Assembly (NCBI RefSeq): GCF_008728515.1
Contig: NC_044988.1
Span: forward strand, 33,273,159-33,337,158
Length of the DNA stretch: 64,000 nucleotides
Origin: Papio anubis
Taxonomy: Eukaryota; Chordata; Mammalia; Primates; Cercopithecidae
Reading direction: 5' to 3'
Within the stretch, counting starts at the first letter, position 1. Each line of letters opens with the position of its first letter. Shown here piece after piece: positions 52,146-62,999 of the stretch. The notes beneath the pieces are model-generated. The model was not told where the DNA came from. It made no database searches and worked only from the letters and a program-made list of their open reading frames with translations. The position numbers were made by a program, and so were the translations under genes.

Positions 52146-52724
52146 AAAATAATGTGAATTGTGTATAATAACATTTTAATGGTACCTATTGAAGGACCAG
52201 AAGTAGAATGTGTAACTTTTAATCTAGAAGAGGAAATAAAGAAGAATTGACCAATTCAATAGAAGATGAGAAGAGCAGTAAAAAGCAAACAAAGCCCACC
52301 AAACTAAAATGGCATAAGTGAGTCCAAATATGTCAGATATCACAAATAATGCAAACAAATAAGACTCACTCACTAATAGAGATATCCATGGATCAATCAA
52401 TGTTACATTTTTAAAAAGGAACTTCTAAAATGATATATACAAAAAACTATGTAGGATAAACTGTTCCTTACGTGCATTTAAAACACACACACACACTAGC
52501 ATATATTGTTCTTGGATACATAACAATGCATGTAAAAAGTATTCAAAAATATTTTAACAATGCACCTTAAATTCGTAACATTAACTGTCTCTGGGAAGAA
52601 GATGAGACAGAATGGGAAACAAAGAGGACTTTAATCTGTAATGTTTTATTTTTTAGTTAAAAAAGACTAAAAACAAAAATAATAAAATATTAATGAGTAG
52701 TCGGTACATATGTTGTTTATCATT

Positions 52725-52780
52725 CTTTTTTTTTTATACTTTAAGTTCTAGGGTACATGTGCACAACGTGCAGGTTTGTT
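52725..52780 (-). mobile_element. Very short L1PA 3' end insertion
   Basis: T10 run, then ATACTTTAAGTTCTAGGGTACATGTGCACAACGTGCAGGTTTGTT, the last ~50 bp of an L1PA 3' UTR in antisense. Inserted next to the old L1M 3' end. Confidence 0.85.
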
Positions 52781-52856
52781 TCATACTGTTCTGTATTTTT
52801 TTATTTTCCAAAATAAAAAGATTAAACAAAAAAAAAGAATCAAGATTTTGGAGGAT

Positions 52857-52990
52857 AGCTGGGCGTCGTGGCTCATGCTTGTAATCCCAGCACTTTGGGA
52901 GGCCGAGGCAAGCGAATTGCTTGAGCTCAGGAGTTCTAGACCAACCTTGGCAACATGGTGAAACCCCATCTCTACAAAAAGTACAAAAAT
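52857..52990 (+). mobile_element. Alu left half (outer Alu of an Alu-in-Alu)
   Basis: AGCTGGGCGTCGTGGCTCATGC to CATCTCTACAAAAAGTACAAAAAT, ending exactly at the Alu middle A-rich linker. Its right half resumes at 53285. Confidence 0.88.
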
Positions 52991-53284
52991 GGCCAGGCAC
53001 AGGGGCTCACGTCTGTAATCCCAGAACTTTCGGAGGCCAGGGCAGGCAGAAGGAGCATGAGAACAGCCTGGGCAACATGGTGAAACCACAGCTCTTCTAA
53101 AAATACAAAAATTAGCCAGGCTTCTTGTTGCGCGCCTGTAGCCCCAGCTACTCAGGAGGCTGAGGCAGGAGAATTACTTGAACCCGGGAGGTGGAGGTTG
53201 CAGTGAGCCAAGATCAGGCCACTGCACTCCAGCCTGGGAGACAGAGTGAGACTCTGTCTGGAAACAAACAAGCAAACAAACAAA
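52991..53284 (+). mobile_element. AluS inserted in the linker of another Alu
   Basis: GGCCAGGCACAGGGGCTCACG to GAGACTCTGTCTGGAAACAAACAAGCAAACAAAC. Complete element in the same orientation as its host. Confidence 0.92.
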
Positions 53285-53428
53285 CAATTAACTGGGTGTG
53301 GTTATAGTCTCAACAATCTGGGAGGCTGAGGAGGGAGGATCACTTGAGCCTGGGAGGTTGAAGCTTCAGTGAACTATGATCACACCACTGCACTCAAGTG
53401 TGGGCAACAGAGTGTCTCACAAAAAACA

Positions 53429-53461
<33 letters not shown>

Positions 53462-53462
53462 A
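53285..53462 (+). mobile_element. Alu right half (outer Alu) and CAAAA tail
   Basis: AATTAACTGGGTGTGGTTATAG, GAGGATCACTTGAGCCTGGGAGGTTGAAGC, CACTGCACTCAAGTGTGGGCAACAG, then (CAAAAA)n to 53462. Confidence 0.88.
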
Positions 53463-55871
53463 ATTGGAGGGTGAGGAGAAATCTTTTACATATCTCATAA
53501 AATATTTAGTGCTTGAGTTCATTACAAAATTTTAGAATATATACTTAAAAACACAAAAATATCTTTCTCTAAGAGTTCTTTATTACTCAGTTTATCACAC
53601 TAATTGAAAATGAACTTTCCATTTAATTGTTTAGAATTATTGAAATTTTCATGGGCAAAAAGAGATAAAAGTATATAATTTGGTAATGATGAACATCAAA
53701 TGATAAGGAAAGATTTCATTTAAAAAAAAAAATGTTGTTGTTCCTTGAACTAGGGAGCATAAAATGATACCCAAAGGACTCTCTGTCACTTACTGATGGG
53801 CCTTAGATTTTTAAAATTAGTTTCTGAGCCTCTTCAAAGAATCCAATTTTATCTTTAAGCTAGAAAACTGGAGCACAAAGAAGTCATTTTCAGAGAAAAT
53901 GAATGCACAGTTTTCTTTTTAAAAAAAAAAAGGCACACAGGATTCTGAATCTGGAGAAAAATATAAAACTAGTAGTGCTTCTATTTGAGTTGCATTTTGG
54001 ATCTAAAGAATTTGATGTAACTCCTAGAGGGTTAATAGCTGCTCTTGGTTAAAAAGTAAATAAGCAAGATCAATTTTCTAAAATCTCTTTTCATGAAGTA
54101 AACATCAGTGTAAGTCCAAGCTATAGTGTTCATGAAGACAGACTCACAACTATGATGGAAAAGGAGATTTTTGTTATTATAGAGAAAGTTTGTCTCAATC
54201 CACTCTTTGTCTCCTTTACATAAAAAAAATACAGTCTTTGTATTAAACTTTGCCAACATCAGTAAAACTCAGGCAACACCCAGTTGTGTTCTCTTTGTGG
54301 AGGCTAAGTGATTTTCTCAAAGTCATGCAGGAACATGGCTCAGGAACAAGAGAGCCACCTGAGGTTGGCCTATGACTACTAAAATTACACTGGGCCCTTT
54401 GTGTTGGGTCCCTTGGTCATTTATCTCCAAATTAAAATAGTTCACAATTCACCTTGGGTCCTTTTGGCCTGTGAGGGTATGGGGACATAGAAATACAGAG
54501 GACTAAGGCATGGTGGGGCATCCCCTGATTCCCAGGATCGGAGAGCACAGAAGGGAAACCAAACAACCATGCCGTTTAGAGATGGCCATTTAAGTGAACT
54601 CTGTCTTGGGTTAGGCTAATTCTATAGAGGGAGGTTTCTTCCTTTGGCCACCACCAGCTTTTGTGGGCACAGACCTGGTTAGTGGGGAGACGATCAAGAC
54701 CAACTCAGGCCTGAAGGGCTATGTGTGGCCATGGGCCGTTCAGCTGGCCCTTGTGCCTTTGTACTGCTGGCTCTTGGAAACAATACTTGGATAGAGAGAT
54801 CAAAATACAGAATTGGTCATAAATAAATTTTCTTGGACATTGGCCAAAAATGAATCTTCATAGTTAGGTAAACCATGAAGAGAATTTGTGAACTTTAAAA
54901 GAAAACCATGTCCTGTGGTGCATGGAAAAAATCCAGTTTTCTACACATTTAGCAGGTGTAAGTAGCCAGTTGTCAGGCTGAGATATGGGGTCCTCTCACT
55001 CCTTCAGGGTTCCAACCCTCAGGGGTTTGTTGGCTCATTGGTTTGGTTAGGAGGTCAGTTAGCTCTCTGGAAAGTTATTTCAGCCTGGGGTGTGGTAGCC
55101 ACCTCTCAAGACTCAGCCTTGTCTTTGGATTCCTGGGTGAACAATACAACTTGACCCAAATCTCTGTTTCTCTCAGACTCTGAGAAGTTCCCTCTCTTGA
55201 CATCCCTGTGTCGTTAAAGGCTAAAACTTGAGGCAAAGTGAGCAGACTTCTGTGCCCTACCAGCCAGGCAAAACCACAGTCTGGGTACAGATGTTTGTAG
55301 CCCAGCAACCCCTCAAACACTCCACTGTCTTTTTGTGCATGAAATTGCTTGCTATATGATCTGCTTTTGTGAAGTCTCAGTCCTTTGATTTCAGGCAGCT
55401 TTCTTTAAACTATGAGAAGGAGGTGTGGGAGTTAACCAGCAGCAAAACTAATCAAGTCCATTGAGTATCAGGATTCCAAAGTTCAGGGCCACGGATTGTC
55501 TCTGGACTCAGCCCAGCCAAGAAATGAGTAAGGCATTTCCAGAACTGCCTCTGGGCACTGGCATGTGTACCTGTGTGTTGCCAACAAAACTAAGGACTGC
55601 ACTCTGATCCCTTCCTGAAGGGTATCTCTCAGCAGGTCCAAAGTCAAGAAGTTACCCAAAAAGGGCCATAATCTTGAGTAAGCTAAAGTCTAAGATGATC
55701 TGGAGATAAAGCCAGATCCCTCCCCTAAACCACACAGCAGAATAGTCTGTCGTTTTTCTGGGGGCCTGCTTATCCACTGCACAAAGATGTGTGTTCTGAA
55801 TTATATGTGTTGAACTTAATTTGGTGCCTGTAGCTGTTGATTTGCTTTTGTTTCCCACAGTCTCCTCTGAA
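53463..55871. other. 2.4 kb largely unassigned DNA
   Basis: A weak MIR-like string (GAGGCTAAGTGATTTTCTCAAAGTCATGCAGG, 54300-54331) and short A-runs are all I recognise. From about 54.4 kb GC content rises and the sequence looks like an old repeat or conserved block of unknown identity. Minus-strand frames 55075-55320 and 55652-55858 have no family match. Confidence 0.4.
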
Positions 55872-55884
55872 CAACTGCAGGAAA

Positions 55885-56161
55885 TCTGTCACCCAGGCTG
55901 GAGTGCAGTGGCACAATTTCGGCTCACTGCACGCTCAGTCTCCCGGGTTCACGCCATTCTCCTGCCTCAGCCTCCCCAGTAGCTGGGACCACAGGCACAC
56001 ACTGCCACACCCGGCTAATTTTTTGGTATTTTTAGTAAAGATGGGGTTTCACCGTGTTAGCGAGGATGGTCTTGATCTCCTGACCTCGTGATCCACTCAT
56101 GATCCACTCGCCTCAGCCTCCCAAAGAGTTAGGATTACAGGCGTGAGCCACCGCGCCCAGC
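55885..56161 (-). mobile_element. AluY lacking its 3' end and A-tail
   Basis: Starts inside the right monomer (CTGTCACCCAGGCTGGAGTGC) with no T-run, then TTCACGCCATTCTCCTGCC, GATCTCCTGACCTCGTGATCC and ends GAGCCACCGCGCCCAGCC. CAACTGCAGGAAA lies at both 55872-55884 and 56162-56174. A 10-bp duplication (TGATCCACTC) is at about 56089-56108. Confidence 0.92.
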
Positions 56162-56174
56162 CAACTGCAGGAAA

Positions 56175-56848
56175 ACTCTTAAATAGCCAAGAGGGCTTTT
56201 AAAAAAAGAGTGTTATGCTAAACTTGCAAATCAAACAATGGCAAGCGAAGGCACGTGGAATTAGACTCCCCATCTGAAACTGAGTACTTTCTCCAGCCAA
56301 ACTTCCTGAGACCTTTTTGTGTGTTTGAATGAGATTTAGCTCGCACTCTTTAAACAGGACACCTCTCTTCACGCCATATGGAGGAGGGTATAAGCACCCT
56401 GTTAGCAGGCATGGGGTCCCTAACCAGAGTCACCTCCTTGAGTGAGTGGGTGATTATTTCTTTGCTTTTGCTATATTTAACCAAGAATTATACACTACAT
56501 CCCAGGATCTCACTTTCCATAGACTATATTCCCTATAATAACTGTTTATCCTCCAGAATCCATGTCACCCATCTTATTCAAGTCAAAACCTCAGTTCACA
56601 AGATTGTCCCAGGCACAGTTAAGCACAATCACACTCACATGGAACAGTGCACTATTCAAGGGGCTTTCTCAGGTCTCTCACTGTGGTCCTGGGATCAGGA
56701 GAGTAACCCCACTGGCAGCACTGGAGTGATGCATAAGTGTCCCTGAGCTCCTTGATCAGATGACACTCTCCCTCTAGGAAGACATGCTACCTCAAATTCC
56801 ACTTTCAAACAGTTATTCCTTTGGGACAAGCTACTGTCACCTTTAAGG
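56175..56848. other. Unassigned DNA, continuation of the 54.4-55.9 kb block
   Basis: No gene or known repeat recognised. A 122-codon frame (56378-56746) has no recognisable family, and its codon use is not obviously coding. Confidence 0.4.
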
Positions 56849-56857
56849 GTTCCCTGA

Positions 56858-57186
56858 ATAGCCGGGCAAGGTGGTTCACGTCTGTAATCCCAACACTTTG
56901 GGAGGCCGAGTTGGGCGCATCATGAGGTCAGGAGATCGAGACCATCCTGTCTAACACGGTGAAACCCTGTCTCTACTAAAAATACCAAAAATTAGCCAGG
57001 CGTGGTGGCACGTGCCTGTAGTCCCAGCTACTTGGGAGGCTGAAGTGGGAGAATCGCTTGAACCCTGGAAGCTTGAACCTGGGAGGCGGAGGTTGCAGTG
57101 AACTGAGATCGCGCCACTGCACTACAGCCTGGGCGACAGAGCGAGACTCCATTTTGAAAAAGAAAAAGAAAAAAAAAAGAAAAAAA
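56858..57186 (+). mobile_element. AluY/S with internal duplication
   Basis: ATAGCCGGGCAAGGTGGTTCACG to GCGACAGAGCGAGACTCC plus an A/G tail. GCTTGAACCCTGGAA and GCTTGAACCTGGGAG lie side by side (57056-57085), a local tandem duplication. Target duplication GTTCCCTGA at 56849-56857 and 57187-57195. Confidence 0.93.
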
Positions 57187-57204
57187 GTTCCCTGAGTCAA
57201 AGTA

Positions 57205-57452
57205 GTAGAGTTGGAAAGTGTCCTGGATTTGGAGTTGGGCACATCTGGGTCCCAAAGCAAACTCTGCCACTTACCAGCTGTTTGACTATCTGCAAGCAAC
57301 TTAACCTCCTTGAGCCTCAGGTAGGCTTTGTATAAACTTACAGGGCTCCTGTAAGGCAGGGCTCATTTAGGCAATGCATATAGAGGGGTAAGCACATGGC
57401 TGATACCTTACAGGTGCCCAATAAACTATAGGTATCACTATGATTATTAAAT
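57205..57452 (+). mobile_element. MIR SINE
   Basis: GTCCTGGATTTGGAGTTGGGC, GCCACTTACCAGCTGTTTGACTATCTGCAAGCAACTTAACC, TACAGGTGCCCAATAAACTATAGG and a terminal ATTATTA. Confidence 0.9.
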
Positions 57453-57699
57453 ACAAGCACTTCTAGGAACAATAACTTGGCATGAAATAGACAAGTTTCC
57501 TTTGACATGATACCCAGCTAGCTCAAAATCAGGTAAAGAATGAAATGGGTGCTACAGTCCTAGTGACACCTCAGTGACACCTTACAGGAACTGTAAGAAG
57601 TATCTCAGAAAAGAGGGGAAGGAGGAGTCAAAGACAAACTTTATCACCTTTTACAATCTGGTTTCTCACTCATACCCTATCTTCTAACAGCTAGGGACA

Positions 57700-57800
57700 C
57701 TAACTCAGCAAACCTCTTGCCTAATGTCACATAGTTAATTGAGCAGCTAGAATGAGAGCCTATACACCCTGTTTCCAGCCATGGACGCTTTTCACCAACT
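57700..57800 (-). mobile_element. MIR fragment
   Basis: CTTGCCTAATGTCACATAGTTAATTGAGCAGCTAGAATGAGAGCC resembles the antisense MIR centre (CTTGCCCAAGGTCACACAGC). Confidence 0.55.
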
Positions 57801-57894
57801 GACCATTGCACCTATACAATGATGAAAGAGTCAGTGGTGGCAAAACACTGGATCAGGAATCAAACACCTGCTTTCTAATTAGAAAGGGGCATGT

Positions 57895-58045
57895 GGGAAA
57901 GTCCTGGGAGCAATGAAATGTTCTATATCTTGATTAGCACGTATTGGGTATGGTTACACAGATATACATATTTATCAAAATGCATCAACTGGGCACTTCA
58001 GTTCCATGCATTCTATGGTACACAAATTATACATCAGTAAAATTA
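57895..58045 (+). mobile_element. L1M 3' end fragment
   Basis: GAAATGTTCTATATCTTGATTAGC, GGTATGGTTACACAGATATACATATTTATCAAAATGC and ACACAAATTATACATCAGTAAA are L1M 3' UTR strings. Confidence 0.8.
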
Positions 58046-58069
58046 GTTAGTCAAAAAATATGTTTTCCG

Positions 58070-58190
58070 GCCCCAGCTCTGACACTAATGAGCTGAGTGG
58101 TCTTGGCCAAGTCAATCCAAGTCAACTCTCTTGGCTTTACCTTTCTTTTCCTTATAATGATGTGTTATAATTAGACAAAGTTCCTTCTAG
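58070..58190 (+). mobile_element. MIR fragment
   Basis: GGCCCCAGCTCTGACACTAATGAGC and GGTCTTGGCCAAGTC match the MIR centre. Confidence 0.65.
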
Positions 58191-59164
58191 CTCAACAATA
58201 TGATTTGGTAAACAGGACCTCTTTCTTTCATTTCAGTCGCTATTGTATTCACACTGAGTTCAGCAACAGAGCCGGAGAGACTGGCACACAATTTAGGGGG
58301 ACTGGGGACTGGTATGTGCAAGTGATCCAGTGTCTTTCTTTTGTATCACTAACTCTCCAGCTACACTTTAAAGAGCATGATTGGTTTTCCACAGGGATCC
58401 GACAAAGCAATATGATTGAGCCATGGGATGAGAATGATCTGGCTTCAGAAAAGTTGTATCTGCCACCAGAGATAACAACTTTCACATGGAGAGCAGAGAA
58501 AATGTTTCCTGGACAATGGGAATGACTGACAGATATTAGATGGGAGGAAATTGAAGGCTCTGCCAAGTTTCATGATAAAATGCTATTTCTCACGGTAAGG
58601 TCAAGCTGTCTCTATTGCAGCTATTGCTTTTAAAATACAAAGGGAACACAGCAGATTCAACAGAGTGCATCAGATTTTACAAAAAGTATGTGATCAAAGA
58701 CCACTTGTTTCATTTATAAATGAAATTGCATGACTATTAGAGCAACAAAGATCATCAAGAATGAATTTGGAATTTGCTGATGAACCAAAAGCTGAAAAAC
58801 ATCAGTAAGAAAATCTCTGAAGGTTTGATTACAAAGTCTTTTGGATGTAAAATGCCCACCAATGTTTGCAAGATTACACATGCAAAAAGGTTCAATTGGA
58901 CTTTCAAGGAAGAGCATTATACCAGGAGCTGGAATTGGCATTTTCATAATATTTAATAAGTGTTTCAAAAGGTGGAATATATTGACTGGTACTAAATCTT
59001 ATTATTTCCAAAGACTAGAAATCTGAAACGAAATCTAGCATGTACAAATCATTGAATATTAGTGAGTTTACTTATGCAAACAGAACTGAAACAAAAGTTC
59101 TATTTTAGTTTCAAGTTGCATTTAAAAATGAGTGGAATTTGTTCTTATTTAAAATCTTTGGGGA
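58191..59164. other. 1 kb repeat-free block with splice-like signals
   Basis: Acceptor-like TTTCTTTCATTTCAG (ends 58237), a second acceptor-like TTTTCCACAG (ends 58396) and a donor-like ACGGTAAGG (donor at 58595). A 106-codon frame spans 58205-58525 with no family match and a non-ATG-dependent context. Possible cryptic exon of a non-coding transcript. Confidence 0.35.
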
Positions 59165-59660
59165 ATAACCCTGTGGTCGTTAATTTTGTGTCAACTTGAC
59201 TGGGTCACAAGGTGCCTAGATGTTTGGTTAAACCTTATTCTGGTTGTGTCTGTGAGGGTGTTTCTGGATGAAATTAACATTTGAATCAGTAGATTGAGTA
59301 AAGCAGATTGCTCCTCCCAAGTGTGGGTGGGCCTCATCCAATCCCTTGGAAGCTTTAATAGAACTACTGCCTGAGTAAGGAAGAATTCCCTCTCTGACTA
59401 TTTTCAAGCTGGGAAATCAGTCTTCTCCTACTGTCAGTTTGGACTGGATTTTACACTATGGCTCTCTTGCTTCTCAGGCCTCCAGACTCAGACTTTATCC
59501 CATAAACTCTCCTGGGTTTCCAGCTTGCTGACTGCAGATCTTGGGACTTCTCAGTCTCCAGAATCATGTGAACGAATTCCTGTGTGTGTGTGTGTGTATG
59601 TGCGTGCATGTGTAGGTGTCTTCCATTGGTTCTATTTCTCTAGAAAACTCCTTAAATGAC
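59165..59660 (+). mobile_element. Interspersed repeat of the TGTCAACTTGACTGGG class
   Basis: GTTAATTTTGTGTCAACTTGACTGGGTCAC, GAGGGTGTTTCTGGATGAAATTAACATTTGAATCAGTAGA, GGGCCTCATCCAATCCC, GCAGATCTTGGGACTTCTCAGTCTCC and TTGGTTCTATTTCTCTAGAAAACTCC form one common repeat; family name not certain. The usual TA-rich stretch near the end is a TG repeat here. Confidence 0.75.
59582..59602. repeat. (TG)n microsatellite
   Basis: TG units inside the preceding repeat, continuing imperfectly to 59620. Confidence 0.9.
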
Positions 59661-59692
59661 TCATTGACTCATGTGAATATCATTCAACTTTC

Positions 59693-60335
59693 AACTTTTT
59701 GGGGATTAGGTATCAAAATTTACATTGAGCATAGCCTTTGATCCAACTAGTGGCCTTCTAGGAATTTATCCTACAGAAATCTAGGAATTTATCCTACAGA
59801 AATACCTGGACATGGTCAAAGAACTGAATACAGGGATCAGGGCCACCACATTGCGTAGTGTCAGGAGGCACCATTCCCAGTGAGTCTGTGTCAATGGTGC
59901 CTCTGAAGCAGGACAAAGATGTTTGCTGTTAAATTGTTTGAAATGGCAAACAAACAATGCAAATTTCCACCATTGGAGGATGATTAAATAAGTTATATTA
60001 CTTCTACATTATAGGATACTGTGGATATTATGCCTTTGTTTTTTAAAAAATAAGATAGGTCTATATGATCTGATAAGAACAGATGCCCAAAATGAGAAAA
60101 GCGAGGACAAGGGCAGAATAGTGTGTACAGTATGTTCCCATTTGTGTGTTTGTGTGTATATATATATGTGCATGTGTGTACATATCCATATGTATATATG
60201 TGTATGTGTGTACATATGCAAAGAAAATTTCCAGAAGCCTGCATAAACTGTAAATACTAGTTGCTGCTAGAAAGTGAGACTGGTGGCCAGAGTAACAAGG
60301 AATTCTACTTTTTGTTGTATACTCGTTTCATGTTC
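59693..60335 (+). mobile_element. Old L1M (L1ME-like) 3' end
   Basis: TTGATCCAACTAGTGGCCTTCTAGG, TGAAATGGCAAACAAACAATGC, GAGGATGATTAAATAAGTTATATTAC, GGGCAGAATAGTGTGTACAGTATGTTCCC, AATTTCCAGAAGCCTGC. Contains a 23-bp perfect tandem duplication at 59758-59803 and a TG/TA microsatellite at about 60145-60218. Confidence 0.75.
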
Positions 60336-60357
60336 TTTTTTTTTTTTTTTTTTTTTT
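60336..60357. repeat. T22 homopolymer
   Basis: Uninterrupted T-run; no Alu or L1 body attached on either side that I recognise. Confidence 0.95.
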
Positions 60358-60559
60358 ACCATGGCCTATTATCACTTTTGTAATTAAAAAAAAAAAACTA
60401 GACTAACACAAAGTTGATAAATTTATTCAATAATTATCAGGTACCAAGCAATGTACCGGGAATTGAAATGTTCATTGTCCAGTGAAATTTTCTCATTTGT
60501 TGGTATAGTTTTTGCTGGTAGTATAATTGGTGTTGATGTTACGAGTGGTGAATTAAACA

Positions 60560-60665
60560 AACATTTTTGTGCACCTGCTATGTTCCAGCACGTTTCTTAT
60601 TGCTGGGGATACACCAGTGCCCAAGAAAAGAAAACCCTGGACTTCGTAATTCTTACCATCTCCCT
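60560..60665 (-). mobile_element. L2 tail fragment
   Basis: AAACATTTTTGTGCACCTGCTATGTTCCAGCACG, TTGCTGGGGATACACCAGTGCCCAAG match the antisense L2 3' end (GCACCTACTATGTGCCAGGCAC, GGGGATACAGCAGTG). Confidence 0.7.
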
Positions 60666-62504
60666 ATTTAGATGGGAATTTTACAGTCTGTGCACCACAT
60701 TCACATGGCCTTGGCATGCCTTGTGCAGTAGTCTTTCTACAAGTGCTCCAGAGGAATGGGCACACACGTGTGTACGTGTGCACATATGTGTTTGTGTGTA
60801 CATGATATGTGTCCAGGTTACAGTCTGACTGGCATTCAACAGATAACCTATATGGTAAGCAGATGAGGCGTGTAAAATGTCCCTGTAAGATATAAAATCT
60901 TACTAATGACCAGAGTCATCTTATAGAACTCAGTGTGGGCTACCACTGCTGCTGCCTCCACTCTTCCACTCCAAGACTTTCAGGCTGGCTGCAGTTCAAG
61001 ACATGGCTAGGTTCCTAATCCCTTAACATTCCTCACTAGTCCCATCCTCAACATTCCCAACTGGTAGGACCATGGTGGCTTGTAGAGGCAGAAGCTTGCA
61101 AAGATTCCTGAAAGGGAGGTTTCAAGTACCTCATTCTGGCTTGTTGGTCATCCAGGTTTACTACTCTACTGGGGTTGAAAGTGGTTTCTTCCAGTTAAGT
61201 CAATTGCTGCAGTTGTTCCAGCATGTCCCAAACCCGAAAGGCCCAGGAATGCCCACCGCTGTGCATACACCAAGATGTGCATGTGTGAATCTCCCTGAGC
61301 ACCTCCTGCTTCCTGGCTCCATTGCTTGAGTGGCTGGAACTGGCATATGACTTATTAGATCTTTTCTCTTTACTGTACCTGCCTTCACCTAGTGGATTCA
61401 CCCAAACTACTTTTGGAACCACTGGCCTTAGAAATAGCTGCTTACCTTCCTTCACAGAAAAGAGCAGGACAGCCTTCTGAATGCTATTTCTACTATAATG
61501 AGACTAAGTCCAACAATCTTTCAGCTGACCCCTTTGTGAGCTACTAGCCCACCTCCTACCACCTTTAAGTGATTCCCTCTCCTCTGCAGAGGAATGATAG
61601 CTTCTGACTGTGGACAGGGGCAACAGACCCAGTAAATGTTTTATTTAATATTTTGTAGAAAGAACTTGGGAGCATATAGTACCCGTGAGAACCAAGACCT
61701 GGATTTTAATTTAATTTTAGAACTAAAATATATTTAAAATGGTAACATTGCCTGCATTGGCTCTTGGGAGTAAATAAACAGACATTGATTTCTGCTGAAG
61801 TTAACATCAAGAATTATTGAACTGAGAGGTACACACTGCCCTGGTCTCCACTTTAGTTAATATTTACCTTGAAAAATAATTAATCTTGATGTTAAATAAA
61901 AGTGGGCACCAATATATGTATTCTTCCTTTGTTCTGTGCTGAGATGAATGTTAAGTATATAACATATAAATTTATTTTCTTTATATATTTATGTGTGTTT
62001 ATATATACATATATTTTAAGCATTTTACTGGAATGTCAGGATCTGCAAAAAAAAAATTACACAGGTTGAAGCCCACCTAAGGTACTCCCCATCTCCTAAT
62101 GAAGTCATCATTTCCCTCAGCTGTTTTTACTCAAATGAGGGCACAGGTTTTATGCAAACCGTGCTATTTGTTCCAGTGAGGCAGCAGGCTGAGAAGGACT
62201 GGAATCATCACCTAACTGCCTGACCCACCTGTGGTTTTTAGTCAGTTTAACATCAAAGTGCTCTGTGTCTCAGCACGTTTTCCACATGTGAAGAGAAGCA
62301 GCAACAAAAGAGCATGCAACAGACTATGTTTGGTCGTTATGAGAAAAACGTGATCCATCTCAGAGATTGCAGCGCTCCCAGCCAAAGTCCACCTGCTTTC
62401 TGCACCCGGAAAATCATCCCCACCAGCTCAGACAGATGTGACTCATGGCCAGTAATGCTAATACAAATATTACTAGTAATATTAATTTGCTGTCATTTCA
62501 ATAA
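60666..62504. other. 1.8 kb without recognised repeats
   Basis: TG-rich imperfect repeats at about 60760-60815. From 61000 to 61560 and 62080 to 62440 the sequence is mixed and non-repetitive; 61640-62040 is AT-rich. No gene or exon recognised. Confidence 0.4.
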
Positions 62505-62720
62505 CTGCTAACATACATTAAGCTCTTTGCATTTACTTCACCACTTTAGCCTTTTCCAAGGATTATCTCATTTATTCCTCACCTTAACTCCATGAGGTCG
62601 ATATTATTGGACCCATTTTATAAAAGAAAAAATTGAGGATGAGAGATGTCCAGTCCTTTGCTCATGGCCATCGTTAATAAGTTTCAGGGTTGACGTTTGA
62701 ATCAATGTTTTTTTATTCCA
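62505..62720 (-). mobile_element. MIR SINE
   Basis: GCTAACATACATTAAGCTCTTTGC, AGGATTATCTCATTTATTCCTCACC, AACTCCATGAGGTCGATATTATTGG and GGTTGACGTTTGAATC. Confidence 0.8.
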
Positions 62721-62999
62721 AAGCTTATGTTCTTAAAATTGTGTTAGGTTGCCTTTTCCTGACACAGAAAGAGTTGTGTTGAGTGTGTTGAGGCACAGAC
62801 ACCTTGAAGGGTGCTGCTGAAGGAGGTGTTCACTTGGGAGTAGGCATTTCCTAGCCATGTGTATTTGGGAATGATGCCACTGAGGTGGAGGAGCTGGCTG
62901 CTCAGGGAGGCACATGACAAAAGGAAACAGAGGAACATCTGATGGCATTATTTCCACAATAGCCAGCCTCCAAATAGCCTTGACCTCATTCTCCCATTG

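Larger units (their letters stand above)
50200..52690 (+). mobile_element. Old L1M body (ORF1 to 3' end, deleted) hosting several Alus
   Basis: ORF1 landmarks: ACACATTACAGTGAAACTATAAAATATTAAG, AGACTGACAACAAACTTCTCC, TAGAATTCTATCCCAAAGTAAG (to 50693). Inter-ORF pieces lie at 51019-51183, 51850-51971 and 52161-52450. A 3' UTR-like piece is at about 52505-52690. Much of ORF2 is absent. AluJ, AluY, AluS and FRAM copies interrupt it. No functional frame. Confidence 0.65.

Noticed and set aside
55652..55858. Minus-strand frame starting MGNKSKS as a possible retroviral gag start
   Set aside because: Only the first residues look like a myristoylation signal. No further gag similarity, no flanking LTRs or primer-binding site seen.
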